64,000 bases of DNA from Labilibaculum euxinicum (GCF_009795715.1 NZ_WTCR01000008.1:182787-246786); one strand, 5' to 3'. Shown: positions 26,666-36,000, counted from the stretch's first letter. Numbers and translations are program-made. The notes: generated by a model not told the origin, from the letters alone.

Positions 26666-27481
26666 GTGCTTCGCTTCCCAAATGCTAAAATCAATCTCGG
26701 ATTAAATATAGTTGAAAAAAGATCTGACGGATTTCACAACATAGAAACTATATTTTACCCCATTCCTCTTACAGATGGTTTGGAAATTGCAGATTCGAAC
26801 AAGGAAACAATCTACAACTTCAGTTCATCAGGCATTCCAATAAAAATAGACGATAAGGATAACATTGTCTGCAAAGCATTTGACTTGCTTTACAGGAAAT
26901 ACAATATCCCTTCAACCAATATTCATCTGCACAAAAATATTCCATTTGGTGCAGGATTAGGAGGAGGATCATCGGATGCCGCCTTCATGATTAAGATGCT
27001 AAATGAGAAATATAAACTAGAACTTTCATTTGATGAAATGAAAAATCTGGCAGGACAACTTGGCAGCGACTGTCCTTTTTTTATTGCCAACAAACCTGTT
27101 TTCGCGGAAGGGAAAGGAGATGTTTTCTCAGAGATACTTATTGATCTTTCCGGATATCATATACTTCTGGTAAAACCGAATATCCACATCAGCACACCCG
27201 AAGCTTATTCGAGCGTTACACCTTCTCAACCCAACAAATCATTAAAAGAACTTATAACTGAACCCATCCAAAATTGGAAAAACTTAATTTTTAATGACTT
27301 TGAAAACAGCATATTCCCAAATCACCCCAAATTAGAAAACATTAAAAATGATTTATACAACATGGGCGCAGTTTATGCTTCAATGTCGGGCAGTGGATCT
27401 TCATTATTCGGAATTTTTAAAGTTGAACCCATGTGCCCTGAAATCTGGAGTGAATATTTTTGCTGGAAAAGCAGACTGTAA
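26666..27481 (+). CDS. ispE: 4-diphosphocytidyl-2-C-methyl-D-erythritol kinase
   Basis: Phosphorylates CDP-methylerythritol in the non-mevalonate isoprenoid pathway. A 271-residue GHMP kinase with the FPNAKINLGLNIVEKR start, the glycine-rich ATP loop PFGAGLGGGSSDAAFM near residue 95, DCPFF, and the C-terminal MSGSGSSLFGIF motif. The start is GTG, placed by the conserved N-terminus; no ATG is available upstream. A single gene, followed by a hairpin terminator. Its presence indicates that this organism makes isoprenoids by the MEP route. Confidence 0.94.
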   Translation: MLRFPNAKINLGLNIVEKRSDGFHNIETIFYPIPLTDGLEIADSNKETIYNFSSSGIPIKIDDKDNIVCKAFDLLYRKYNIPSTNIHLHKNIPFGAGLGGGSSDAAFMIKMLNEKYKLELSFDEMKNLAGQLGSDCPFFIANKPVFAEGKGDVFSEILIDLSGYHILLVKPNIHISTPEAYSSVTPSQPNKSLKELITEPIQNWKNLIFNDFENSIFPNHPKLENIKNDLYNMGAVYASMSGSGSSLFGIFKVEPMCPEIWSEYFCWKSRL

Positions 27482-27495
27482 AAACCTTAAAACAG

Positions 27496-27535
27496 AATGA
27501 GCCTATTCATAACGAACAGGCTCATTTTTATTTCA
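27496..27535 (+). terminator. Terminator after ispE
   Basis: Stem ATGAGCCT / AGGCTCAT with a 13-base loop, then TTTTATTTC. It may also stop minus-strand transcripts less efficiently. Confidence 0.7.
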
Positions 27536-27546
27536 ATTCAGAAAGA

Positions 27547-27855
27547 TTACTCAATTTCCACCATTAATAATCTGTTGGGAACCTTTTCTCCTTCAGTTAC
27601 ATAAACCTTGGCAATTTTACCATCAAAAGGCATTTTAATCTGATTCTTCATCTTCATAGCTTCAAGAATCATCAGGTTTTCACCTTCTTTAACTTCCTGC
27701 CCTTCTTTAACTAAAATCTCAACAATTGTACCTGGAATGAATGAATTAATATGCTTCGGATTAGGTCTAATCCAAGGCTTTCTATTCTCAAACTTTTTGG
27801 TTAGTTCTGTTGTATAAACAGTACCATCAACGTTGAATTCTTTTAAATTTCCCAT
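27547..27855 (-). CDS. Biotin carrier subunit of an acyl-CoA carboxylase
   Basis: A 102-residue protein made almost entirely of a biotinyl/lipoyl domain (about 30-102), with the biotinylation site EAMKMKN. The short N-terminal part shows no other domain. It lies 12 bases after the carboxyltransferase gene and surely works with it, carrying the carboxyl group between a biotin carboxylase and the transferase. The biotin carboxylase and any membrane subunit of a decarboxylase are not in the window. Confidence 0.93.
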   Translation of the reverse strand: MGNLKEFNVDGTVYTTELTKKFENRKPWIRPNPKHINSFIPGTIVEILVKEGQEVKEGENLMILEAMKMKNQIKMPFDGKIAKVYVTEGEKVPNRLLMVEIE

Positions 27856-27867
27856 ATCGAATACTTT

Positions 27868-29412
27868 TTAGAATGGAGGAATACCGTGTTTTTTCGCAGG
27901 TCTGCTATCAACTTTATTGCTTGAAACCTCAATTGAATGCAACAACATGTTACGTGTTTCCTGTGGTTCAATAACTGTATCGATATAACCTTTGGCTGCT
28001 GCAACATAAGGATTAGCAAACTTCTCTCTGTATTCAGCTACTTTTTCTTTTCTCATAGCTTCAGGATCTGCAGCTGCCATAATCTCCTTTTTAAAGATAA
28101 TGTTAGCTGCTCCATCAGGTCCCATAACAGCAATTTCAGCATTTGGCCATGCAAACATAAAATCAGCCTTCATATGGCGGGAGTTCATTGCAATATAACC
28201 TCCACCGTATGCTTTACGGATGATTACAGTAATTTTAGGTACTGTAGCTTCACTGTACGCATAAAGAATCTTAGCTCCGTGACGAATAACACCCATATGC
28301 TCCTGATCTACACCTGGTAAATAACCCGGCATATCCTCTAGAGTAACAATTGGAATATTAAAAGCATTACAGTAACGAATAAAACGTGCCGCTTTATCTG
28401 AAGAATCACAATCCAATACACCTGCCAGCACTAATGGCTGATTAGCAACAAAACCAACTGTTTCACCATTCATTCTACCGAAACCAACTACAATGTTTCG
28501 TGCAAAATTCTCCATACTTTCGAAGAAATCAGAATCATCAACAACAGATTTGATTACGTTTCGGATATCATATGGCTGAGTAGGATCAGAAGGAACAATT
28601 TCTTCAATTTTGTATTCTGGTCTTGGTGGCTTAGGAGGAAATGCCTTAGCTTTTTTAGTATTGTTCCATGGAATGAAAGTTAACAGCTTCTTAATTTGTT
28701 CGAAGCATTCGTATTCGCTAAGAGCATAAAAATGAGCATTACCAGTGATTTCGCTATGAACTTTAGCACCACCCAGTTCTTCCATGGTGATTTCCTCACC
28801 CAAAACTGTTTTTATTACCTCAGGACCAGTAATGAACATTTTAGAAATGTTCTCTACCACAAACACAAAATCGGTAAGTGCAGGAGAATAAACAGCTCCT
28901 CCGGCACAAGGACCAAGAATAATTGACAATTGAGGAATTACTCCGGATGCAAGAGTGTTTCGGAAAAAGATTTCACCATATCCTGCCAGCGAATTAACAC
29001 CTTCCTGAATACGGGCTCCCCCCGAATCATTAATACCAATCAATGGTACACGCATTTTTAATGCATGATCCATGATTTTCGTAATTTTACGTGCATGCAT
29101 CAGACCCAGAGAACCTCCGGCTACGGTAAAATCCTGTGCGAAAATACACACCGGCTCACCATAAATAGTACCGGTACCAATAATAACACCATCACCGTGA
29201 AGTTCTTTCTTTTCCATACCAAAGTCGCGAGCTTCGTGCTCAACAAACATATCGTATTCATGAAAAGAATCTTCATCTAAAATAGATGTTACTCTTTCTC
29301 TGGCAGTCAATTTCCCCATCGCAACTTGCTTCTGAATGGCTTTTTCCCCGCCACCTTGAAGCACTTTTTCTTTTCTCTTTCTAAGATCAAGAATGTTTCG
29401 TTTCAATGACAT
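27868..29412 (-). CDS. Acyl-CoA carboxyltransferase (propionyl/methylmalonyl-CoA type)
   Basis: A 514-residue carboxyltransferase with two crotonase-like halves. Oxyanion-hole and CoA regions are recognisable as GGARIQEGVNSLAGYGEIF, GPCAGGAVYSPALTDF, and in the second half DMPGYLPGVDQEHMGVIRHG and AYGGGYIAMNSRHMKAD. Length and motifs fit PccB/MmdA. It could be propionyl-CoA carboxylase or the alpha subunit of methylmalonyl-CoA decarboxylase; both belong to the propionate-succinate routes of Bacteroidetes. It is followed immediately by the biotin carrier. Absence of the sodium-pump subunit next door leaves the direction open. Confidence 0.93.
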   Translation of the reverse strand: MSLKRNILDLRKRKEKVLQGGGEKAIQKQVAMGKLTARERVTSILDEDSFHEYDMFVEHEARDFGMEKKELHGDGVIIGTGTIYGEPVCIFAQDFTVAGGSLGLMHARKITKIMDHALKMRVPLIGINDSGGARIQEGVNSLAGYGEIFFRNTLASGVIPQLSIILGPCAGGAVYSPALTDFVFVVENISKMFITGPEVIKTVLGEEITMEELGGAKVHSEITGNAHFYALSEYECFEQIKKLLTFIPWNNTKKAKAFPPKPPRPEYKIEEIVPSDPTQPYDIRNVIKSVVDDSDFFESMENFARNIVVGFGRMNGETVGFVANQPLVLAGVLDCDSSDKAARFIRYCNAFNIPIVTLEDMPGYLPGVDQEHMGVIRHGAKILYAYSEATVPKITVIIRKAYGGGYIAMNSRHMKADFMFAWPNAEIAVMGPDGAANIIFKKEIMAAADPEAMRKEKVAEYREKFANPYVAAAKGYIDTVIEPQETRNMLLHSIEVSSNKVDSRPAKKHGIPPF

Positions 29413-29613
29413 AATTTGTACATTTAGTTAGAAAATATATACTTTCATATATATGTTGAATTTCATCAGTTCATGAAATTCCAAGATACAACATTACTAA
29501 ATTTTAGGGTAGAAAAAAACTCTACTCAACTCCACCCCATATTTAGCCACATATAAAATAAGCTCTTTAGCTTGATAATCAAATCAATTCACAAAAAACT
29601 ATTTAGATTTTTT

Positions 29614-30690
29614 CTATTTTGGCGCGATTCGATACAAATATACCGCTATGAATGAAAAAACAATATTAGGCAACCAAACAGCAAGTATGGGATTCATACT
29701 TCCGTTTGTTGCAAATACAATAGATATCTGCATAAAAAGTATAAATGAAAAACTTAACAGTAGTCCAATTCCTAAATGCAAACCCATTCCTCCACGAATT
29801 TTGCGTGATGCAAGTGATACACCAATAAGCGTAAGAATAAAAGTCGAAAACGGATTCGCCATCCTCTTGTATTTCTCAATCTTATAAGCTTCAATATTGC
29901 TGTCACCCCGCATGGACTGTTGTTCAATGTATGCGTTCAATTGCGGTAAATTCATTGCCTCAACAATATTTTTTTTAGAGCCAAACTCTTCCGGTCCAAA
30001 GTTAAAGGTTGTATCCTTCGTCCTTCCATTTTCAAATGACTCTTTATCCCCGTCTATTCTTCGAATAAAATAATCATTTATAGTCCATTTATTTTTCTCC
30101 TTATTCCACCGAATCGATCTGGATGTCAATTTAGAGACCAGCTCCTTTCCTTCGAATTTCTCCAACGCGAACTTATATCCTGTATTACTGGCTGTTTCGT
30201 AATTAATCATGTAAATAAAAACACCCGGTTCTATTTGTCTGTGAATATTACGTTCGTTATTTCTGAATTGCTTACTGATATAGGTCGCTGTAAAATTCAG
30301 CCTTTTTTGATTGGCTGGAGGAATTATATAATTACTTAGAAGAAACGAAAATATTCCAATAATTAGTGCTGAAATAAAGTAAGGATACATCAATCTGCGA
30401 AAGCTTACCCCACTGCTTAAAATGGCAATTATTTCAGTGTCATATGCCATTTTAGAGGTAAAGTAAATTACTGCAATAAAAGTAAACAACGCACTAAAAA
30501 GATTGGCGAAATATGGAATGAAATTTAGATAATAATCGAAGATGATTGCCCTGAGAGGAGCTTCCTTATCGATGTATTCATCGATATGTTCCGAAAAATC
30601 GAAAATAACCGAAATACTTATTATCAGAACAATAGCGAAAAAGAAAGTTCCCAAAAACTTTCGGATAATGTATAAATCTAATTTTCTCAA
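29614..30690 (-). CDS. LptF/LptG-family lipopolysaccharide export permease
   Basis: A 358-residue inner-membrane protein of the YjgP/YjgQ family, with three N-terminal membrane helices (about 12-32, 55-75, 100-120), a central periplasmic beta domain (about 130-255) and three C-terminal helices. The start LDLYIIRKFLGTFFFAIVL is typical. It works with LptB to drive lipopolysaccharide toward the outer membrane (family knowledge). It lies 119 bases downstream of tgt on the same strand, an arrangement I know from other Bacteroidetes. LptF and LptG cannot be told apart here. Confidence 0.9.
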   Translation of the reverse strand: MRKLDLYIIRKFLGTFFFAIVLIISISVIFDFSEHIDEYIDKEAPLRAIIFDYYLNFIPYFANLFSALFTFIAVIYFTSKMAYDTEIIAILSSGVSFRRLMYPYFISALIIGIFSFLLSNYIIPPANQKRLNFTATYISKQFRNNERNIHRQIEPGVFIYMINYETASNTGYKFALEKFEGKELVSKLTSRSIRWNKEKNKWTINDYFIRRIDGDKESFENGRTKDTTFNFGPEEFGSKKNIVEAMNLPQLNAYIEQQSMRGDSNIEAYKIEKYKRMANPFSTFILTLIGVSLASRKIRGGMGLHLGIGLLLSFSFILFMQISIVFATNGSMNPILAVWLPNIVFSFIAVYLYRIAPK

Positions 30691-30809
30691 AACCTGAATT
30701 TTAAATTCCTTATTTCCCGAAAATTGCAGAATAACAAATTTCGGAATAAAAGTATAACTTATTCTTCAATTACCAATCGAGCTGAATCTATTGTAAGCTT
30801 TTTTAACAG

Positions 30810-31940
30810 TTATAAACGGGCAGCTAATTTCTTAACCATGATTTCTTTCCATGATGCAAAAGTTCCTGCATTAATATGCTCTCTTGCTTCGCGTACCAGC
30901 CATAAATAAAAAGCCAGATTGTGAATACTGCAAATTTGAGAACCCAACAACTCCCCCGAATGAATCAAATGCCGAACGTAAGCTTTTGAATAGGCCTGAT
31001 CCACATATGATGTTCCATTAGGATCTATTGGTGAAAAATCATCATGCCATTTCTTGTTTTTAATATTGATAATTCCTTCACTTGTGAAAATCATACCATT
31101 TCTTCCATTTCTGGTAGGCATTACACAATCAAACATATCAACACCTCTCGAAATGGCTTCCAATATATTAACAGGAGTTCCAACCCCCATCAAATATCTC
31201 GGTTTATCTTTAGGCAGAATCTGATTAACAACCTCTATCATCGAATACATATCTTCCACCGGCTCACCAACTGCCAAACCGCCAATTGCATACCCTTCCC
31301 GATTTAGAGATGCTGCATGTTCAGCTGCTTTAATCCGCAAATCGTTGTAAACACAACCTTGTATTATCGGAAATAAAGTTTGCGAATAACCATATTTTGA
31401 TTCTGTTTCATCAAATCTTTTCACACAACGCTCTAACCATCTTTGAGTAAGCTCAAGTGAAGTTTTTGCATACTCATAAGTAGATGTTCCGGGAGGACAT
31501 TCATCAAATGCCATAATAATATCAGCACCAATGGTTCTTTGGATATCCATCACATTTTCGGGAGTAAAGAAATGCTTCGAGCCATCAATGTGTGAACGAA
31601 ACATTGCACCTTCCTCTGATAACTTCCTGTTTTCAGCCAAAGAAAACACCTGAAATCCACCACTATCTGTTAAAATAGGCCGATCCCAACCATTAAACTT
31701 ATGCAAGCCACCCGCCTTCTCCAACACATCCAAACCAGGACGCAAATACAAATGATAGGTATTACCTAAAATTATTTCGGCATTAATATCATCTCTTAAC
31801 TCTCTCTGATGTACACCTTTTACAGAACCAAGTGTTCCTACCGGCATAAAAATGGGCGTTTGAATTTTCCCATGATCCGTAGTTAACTCCCCTGTCCTCG
31901 CCGAAGACTTAGTATCTGTATTCAGTAATTTAAAATCCAT
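30810..31940 (-). CDS. tgt: tRNA-guanine transglycosylase
   Basis: Exchanges G34 for preQ1 in GUN tRNAs during queuosine synthesis. A 376-residue TIM barrel with substrate and catalytic segments LTDSGGFQVFSL, MAFDECPPG, GGLAVGE and the nucleophile Asp in DMFDCVMPTRNGRNG. The usual C-terminal zinc ligands (CxCxxC) are absent: the corresponding segment reads DPNGTSYVDQAYSKAYVRH, although the later histidine in SIHNL is kept. I believe this is common in Bacteroidota enzymes rather than a defect. It starts from ATG 31940 and is followed by the LptF/G gene. Confidence 0.95.
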   Translation of the reverse strand: MDFKLLNTDTKSSARTGELTTDHGKIQTPIFMPVGTLGSVKGVHQRELRDDINAEIILGNTYHLYLRPGLDVLEKAGGLHKFNGWDRPILTDSGGFQVFSLAENRKLSEEGAMFRSHIDGSKHFFTPENVMDIQRTIGADIIMAFDECPPGTSTYEYAKTSLELTQRWLERCVKRFDETESKYGYSQTLFPIIQGCVYNDLRIKAAEHAASLNREGYAIGGLAVGEPVEDMYSMIEVVNQILPKDKPRYLMGVGTPVNILEAISRGVDMFDCVMPTRNGRNGMIFTSEGIINIKNKKWHDDFSPIDPNGTSYVDQAYSKAYVRHLIHSGELLGSQICSIHNLAFYLWLVREAREHINAGTFASWKEIMVKKLAARL

Positions 31941-32156
31941 ATGACCTATTTATATTTACTTACAATCAGGTATCTCAACCAATTCGTAAAAAAATCAGGC
32001 AGCAAAGATACTAATTAATCTTATTTCTGAATCACTTACCTTGTCCGAAGGTAAACTGATGATTCCTAAAGCAAGAATATCAGATACATAGACAAGTCGT
32101 CTTTACTAACATAAATCAATCTGCATATCAAAATTTTTTTATCGATAAGAATCTCT

Positions 32157-32164
32157 TATTTTTG
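32157..32164 (+). promoter_or_regulatory. -7 box TATTTTTG for the glycosyltransferase unit
   Basis: Exact TAnnTTTG match 22 bases before the TTG start, which predicts a very short leader. Confidence 0.4.
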
Positions 32165-32186
32165 AGGCACAAAAACATGCCTAAAT

Positions 32187-33320
32187 TTGGAAACAATAAT
32201 TACTCTACCGACTTCTTTTAATCAATGGGCTATTCTCATTGTTCTCTTGGTTGCTTTTTGCGTACAGATGTTATATCAACTTCGTTACATCCAATTATTC
32301 AAAAAAGAGAAAAAAACCAATCACAACATAAAAACAGAACCTGTTTCTATTGTTATATGCGTGAAAAATGAGGGATGTTATTTACAAGAAAACCTTTCAC
32401 TATTCCTGGAACAGGAGTATCCCGACTTTGAGTTAATTTTGGTTAATGATGGTAGTGAAGATGAAACCGAGACAATAATTAAAGAGTTTCAAAAAAGATA
32501 CCCTCATCTTCGCTCTACAAAAATACCTTTGGATGATAAATTTCAACACAACAAAAAGCTGGCATTAAGTATCGGGATTAAAGCCGCTAAGAATGAAAAA
32601 ATAATTTTCACCAATATCCACAGTAAACCCTCAAGCAGCAAATGGCTGCAGGAATTCGTAAACTCATGGGACAAAGGAGTACACATAGGCTATGCTAATT
32701 TTGAGAACAAAAAGGGCTTTTTTTATAATTTTCTGAAATTCGATTTACTCTCAAAAAATATCAAAAGTGCAGGTTTTGCTTCTTCAGGAAACGCTCATTC
32801 CGGAAATGGTGATAATTTGGGATACAAAAAATCCGATTTCTTTGCAAACAAAGGTTTTGTAAAGCATTCCCACTTTGAGGCCGGATATGATCACCTAATG
32901 GTTTTTCAACTTGCTAAACTTTCCGGAGCATCCGTGTGTCTTCAACCCGAAGCCAAAATTAACCTGTCTTCAATTTGTGCTTTTGACCAATGGATCAGAA
33001 TCAACAGGCATTATTACAAATGCCGAAAATACCTTCCCTTCAAAATTCGTTTACTTACTGACTTAGAACCAATAAGCAAAATGATCTTTTATAGTATCAG
33101 TATTTACGCGTTACTCTTTACACACTTATACTTTTTCGTCGCAATTATATATTTAACAAAAATAATACTGATTGGAACCTTATTTAAAATAAGTACCAGG
33201 CATTTGAAGGAAGAAAATTTATTTTTATCTTCGTACTTATATGAGATTTTTGTGTTATTTTCAAAAATATATTTTTTGTCTACAAATTTCATTCTCAGTA
33301 AAAGCAACCAATGGAAATAA
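32187..33320 (+). CDS. Family 2 glycosyltransferase, membrane-anchored
   Basis: 377 residues from a TTG codon; the frame is closed upstream by TGA at 32163 and no ATG fits. An N-terminal membrane helix (AILIVLLVAFCVQML) is followed by a GT-A domain (about 45-280, PVSIVICVKNEGCYLQENL and VNDGSEDETE) and two or three C-terminal membrane helices (about 290-345). It probably builds a cell-surface glycan or glycolipid; the sugar is unknown. The last 10 bases overlap the start of the sigma factor gene, so the two are translationally linked. Confidence 0.88.
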   Translation: METIITLPTSFNQWAILIVLLVAFCVQMLYQLRYIQLFKKEKKTNHNIKTEPVSIVICVKNEGCYLQENLSLFLEQEYPDFELILVNDGSEDETETIIKEFQKRYPHLRSTKIPLDDKFQHNKKLALSIGIKAAKNEKIIFTNIHSKPSSSKWLQEFVNSWDKGVHIGYANFENKKGFFYNFLKFDLLSKNIKSAGFASSGNAHSGNGDNLGYKKSDFFANKGFVKHSHFEAGYDHLMVFQLAKLSGASVCLQPEAKINLSSICAFDQWIRINRHYYKCRKYLPFKIRLLTDLEPISKMIFYSISIYALLFTHLYFFVAIIYLTKIILIGTLFKISTRHLKEENLFLSSYLYEIFVLFSKIYFLSTNFILSKSNQWK

Positions 33321-33925
33321 ATCCTAACCTCTCGGAAAAAGCTCAATACGACTACAGGCTTGTTTTATCTGCTATTAATGGTACTCAAAAAGCATATGAG
33401 GAGCTTTTCAAAAGATACAAAGACGCGATCTTCTTCATGTTGCTAAAAATGGTGAACAACAAAAATGATGCAGAAGATTTAACGTTTGAAGCATTTGGGA
33501 AAGCATTTAGAAACATCAAACAGTATTCTCCAAAATATGCATTCAGCACCTGGCTGTTTAAAATTGCGTCCAATAACTGTATTGATTTTCTCCGAAAAAA
33601 GAAAGGCAATACTATTTCTATTGATGGGAAAGATGACTCTGAAAATGAGAGAAGTATATCCCTGGAATCCAATACACTAAATCCGGAACAAGAGTTTATT
33701 AGGGATCAGAAAGCCCGAATAATGCGCAACGAGGTAGGTCGTTTAAAAGAACGCTACCGAAGGTTAATAGAGCTGCGCTATTTTGAAGAATTTTCCTATG
33801 AGGAAATTGCGAAAGAATTAAATCTGCCTATTGGCACTGTAAAAGCACAATTATTTAGAGCACGGGAATTACTTTTTAACACTCTAAAAGATACTGAGAT
33901 AAAGATTGATAAGAAAAAAAACTAA
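33311..33925 (+). CDS. ECF-type RNA polymerase sigma factor
   Basis: 204 residues. Region 2 (about 27-95) contains YKDAIFFMLLKMVNNKNDAE and FSTWLFKIASNNCIDFLRKK. Region 4 (about 135-190) contains RLIELRYFEEFSYEEIAKEL and LPIGTVKAQLFRARELL. They are joined by a charged linker. It overlaps the glycosyltransferase by 10 bases, and rsmG follows after 76 bases with its own -7 box. No anti-sigma gene is next to it, so its control is unclear. Such stand-alone factors are common in Bacteroidetes. Confidence 0.92.
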   Translation: MEINPNLSEKAQYDYRLVLSAINGTQKAYEELFKRYKDAIFFMLLKMVNNKNDAEDLTFEAFGKAFRNIKQYSPKYAFSTWLFKIASNNCIDFLRKKKGNTISIDGKDDSENERSISLESNTLNPEQEFIRDQKARIMRNEVGRLKERYRRLIELRYFEEFSYEEIAKELNLPIGTVKAQLFRARELLFNTLKDTEIKIDKKKN

Positions 33926-33970
33926 AGAGAATCCGCACTTCTTTTTCATTCGCATCTTCAAAATTTAGTC

Positions 33971-33978
33971 TATATTTG
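33971..33978 (+). promoter_or_regulatory. -7 box TATATTTG for rsmG
   Basis: Exact TAnnTTTG match 23 bases before the rsmG ATG. Confidence 0.4.
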
Positions 33979-34001
33979 CCAAGTTTAAATTTACATTTGG
34001 C

Positions 34002-34622
34002 ATGGAAATCATCAAAAAATACTTTCCCGATTTAACTGAAGAACAGGAACAAAAATTCTTCAGATTAAAAGAATTATATACTTTTTGGAATGAGCAAATT
34101 AATGTTATTTCCAGAAAAGATATGGATTCACTCTATGAACATCACGTTTTACATTCTTTAGCAATAGCCAAGGTGATTCAATTTACTCCCGGCACAAAAA
34201 TAATGGATGTTGGAACAGGTGGTGGTTTTCCAGGAATTCCGCTGGCTATTTTATTTCCTGAATGCAGTTTTTATTTAATCGACTCGATCGGGAAAAAAAT
34301 AAAAGTTGTAACTGAAGTTGCGAATGCTCTAAAGCTGAACAACGTAAAGGCCGAACACATTCGCGTACAACAGGTTAAAAATAAATTTGACTTTATTGTA
34401 AGCAGAGCTGTTACGGCATTTCCAAAATTTGTAAACATGGTTCTTAAAAATAGTAAGGGGAAAGATCAAAATAGTTTACCCAATGGAATAATTTATTTAA
34501 AGGGTGGTGATTTTAAGGATGAAATCTCCGAATATGGAAGTAGAATCAGTGTTTACGAGTGCTCAAATTATTTCTCGGAAGAGTTCTTTGAGACAAAAAA
34601 AGTAGTACATCTTGATATTTAG
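34002..34622 (+). CDS. rsmG: 16S rRNA (guanine-527-N7)-methyltransferase
   Basis: SAM-dependent methylation of G527 in 16S rRNA. A 206-residue Rossmann-fold enzyme with SAM motif MDVGTGGGFPGIPLAI near residue 67, the LIDSIGKKIKV strand and the catalytic-face segment SRAVTAFPKF. The N-terminal helical part (FWNEQINVISRKDMDSLYEHHVLHSL) is characteristic. Loss of this enzyme gives low-level streptomycin resistance in other bacteria (family knowledge). Confidence 0.95.
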   Translation: MEIIKKYFPDLTEEQEQKFFRLKELYTFWNEQINVISRKDMDSLYEHHVLHSLAIAKVIQFTPGTKIMDVGTGGGFPGIPLAILFPECSFYLIDSIGKKIKVVTEVANALKLNNVKAEHIRVQQVKNKFDFIVSRAVTAFPKFVNMVLKNSKGKDQNSLPNGIIYLKGGDFKDEISEYGSRISVYECSNYFSEEFFETKKVVHLDI

Positions 34623-34644
34623 TGAAAATAAAAGGGCTGATCTT

Positions 34645-34674
34645 TTTGTTAGATTAAAAAAAACCCTATTTTTG
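34645..34674 (+). promoter_or_regulatory. Promoter for rpmH
   Basis: TTTG (34645-34648), 18 bases, then TATTTTTG (34667-34674). Both the -33 and -7 consensus elements are present with good spacing, 52 bases before rpmH. Confidence 0.6.
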
Positions 34675-34725
34675 CAATCCGAAATCAACGCATATAATAA
34701 CTTTATTCGATAAAAATTTTTCGCG

Positions 34726-34884
34726 ATGAAAAGAACATTTCAACCTTCAAATAGAAAGAGAAGAAACAAGCACGGATTCAGAGAGAGAATGGCTTCAGTA
34801 AACGGTAGAGCTGTATTATCTCGTAGAAGAGCCAAAGGCAGAAAAAAACTATCTGTTTCTAGTGAACACAAACACAAGGCTTAA
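34726..34884 (+). CDS. rpmH: Ribosomal protein L34
   Basis: A 52-residue, strongly basic protein of the large ribosomal subunit. It begins [20 protein letters not shown] and continues with [20 protein letters not shown], which is the full L34 pattern. It has its own -33/-7 promoter and a terminator directly after the stop, so it is transcribed alone. It is not next to rnpA or dnaA here, unlike in many bacteria. Confidence 0.97.
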   Translation: MKRTFQPSNRKRRNKHGFRERMASVNGRAVLSRRRAKGRKKLSVSSEHKHKA

Positions 34885-34911
34885 TTTTTAAATTAAGTTG
34901 ACGATATACAG

Positions 34912-34945
34912 AAAGTAAAGGATTTTATATTCTTTACTTTTTTGT
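34912..34945 (+). terminator. Terminator after rpmH
   Basis: Perfect 9-bp stem AAAGTAAAG / CTTTACTTT with an 11-base loop, then TTTG and a T-rich run, 27 bases past the stop. Confidence 0.7.
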
Positions 34946-34985
34946 ATTTTATAGAATAGACAATATTCTATTATTGATGAAGATG

Positions 34986-35009
34986 GAGTTCCGAGGGAGC
35001 TCTTTTTTT
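34986..35009 (+). terminator. Second hairpin terminator after rpmH
   Basis: Stem GAGTTCC / GGAGCTC (one G-T pair), loop GAG, then seven Ts. A back-up to the first terminator. Confidence 0.6.
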
Positions 35010-35081
35010 ATGGATTAATCTCAAATCAAATAATTAGTTCTGGTTTGCTCCATTTTTTTCTATAATCTAAAAAATCTCTGC

Positions 35082-35089
35082 TATTTTTG
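35082..35089 (+). promoter_or_regulatory. -7 box TATTTTTG for the PASTA-rluD-ddl unit
   Basis: Exact TAnnTTTG match about 77 bases before the PASTA gene. Confidence 0.4.
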
Positions 35090-35166
35090 TAGAAAGCAAA
35101 AGAAAAGTAATTCAAGCAATATTTTCTTTTGCAGGTAGTTGTTTATAAAGAATACTAAAGCCCCTA

Positions 35167-36000
35167 ATGAGGATGAAATCAGTAAATTTCTTTAAGAGTA
35201 AGCTATTTCTAATACAGATTGGAATCGCTTTATTAATTACAATAGTTCTAATTTGGATCACTCTAATTAGTTTAAGATGGTACACCCATCACGGAGAAGA
35301 ACTTGAAGTTCCGGATTTATATGGTATGAGTATTGAAGAAGCCGGAAATAAACTGGAAACTGAACAATTGGTTTTCTCTATCTACGATTCCATATACAAC
35401 CCAAAATTTGCTCCGGGCACGGTTCTTGACCAAAGACCTTTAGCTGGTGCGGTTGTAAAAAGAAAGAGAAGTTTATTCTTAACCATTAATGCCAACAAAC
35501 CTGAACAGGTTCGTTTCCCTAATTTGGTCGATAATTCATTCCGGCAAGCCTATGAATTATTAATAACCAATGGTTTTCAGATTGGAAAACTAGAATATGC
35601 CGAAAATCAATTTTTTAACCTTGTGTTATTTCCAAAATACAACGGCGATACAATATTTGCCGGCAGTATGATTGATAAAGGCGCAAGCATAGACTTAGTT
35701 CTGGGAAAAGGGGATAACAATGGAACTATTGCTCCAAATTTAATTGGGAAAACGAAATCTCAGGCAAAAGAAAAAATCATTCTATCCAATATGAATTTGG
35801 GAAGAATACAATTCGATCAATCAATTACCAACCATTTTGATTCTATTCAATCCAAAGTTTGGAAACAATATCCTTCTTTTGATAATGATCAAAGGATTCA
35901 ACCTGGTTCTAAAATTGATATCTGGCTAACACGGGATTCGGTAAAACTACAACGCGCTGATTCTCTGCTGCAACTAAGTTTAAGCAACTTGCTTTACTAA
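35167..36000 (+). CDS. Membrane-anchored PASTA-domain protein
   Basis: 277 residues. One membrane helix (about 14-36, LIQIGIALLITIVLIWITL) leaves a periplasmic part with three PASTA repeats: VPDLYGMSIEEAGNKLE, FPNLVDNSFRQAYELL and APNLIGKTKSQAKEKI. PASTA domains bind peptidoglycan stem peptides or beta-lactams in other proteins. There is no kinase or transpeptidase domain, so this is a stand-alone sensor or scaffold. It lies 14 bases before the pseudouridine synthase gene and 1.1 kb before ddl; I know the same order from other Bacteroidetes. Confidence 0.92.
   Translation: MRMKSVNFFKSKLFLIQIGIALLITIVLIWITLISLRWYTHHGEELEVPDLYGMSIEEAGNKLETEQLVFSIYDSIYNPKFAPGTVLDQRPLAGAVVKRKRSLFLTINANKPEQVRFPNLVDNSFRQAYELLITNGFQIGKLEYAENQFFNLVLFPKYNGDTIFAGSMIDKGASIDLVLGKGDNNGTIAPNLIGKTKSQAKEKIILSNMNLGRIQFDQSITNHFDSIQSKVWKQYPSFDNDQRIQPGSKIDIWLTRDSVKLQRADSLLQLSLSNLLY

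Noticed and set aside
27937..28320. 127-codon plus-strand frame inside the carboxyltransferase gene
   Set aside because: Opposite strand of a highly conserved enzyme gene; its composition (Cys/His/Ile-rich) is typical of an antisense frame.
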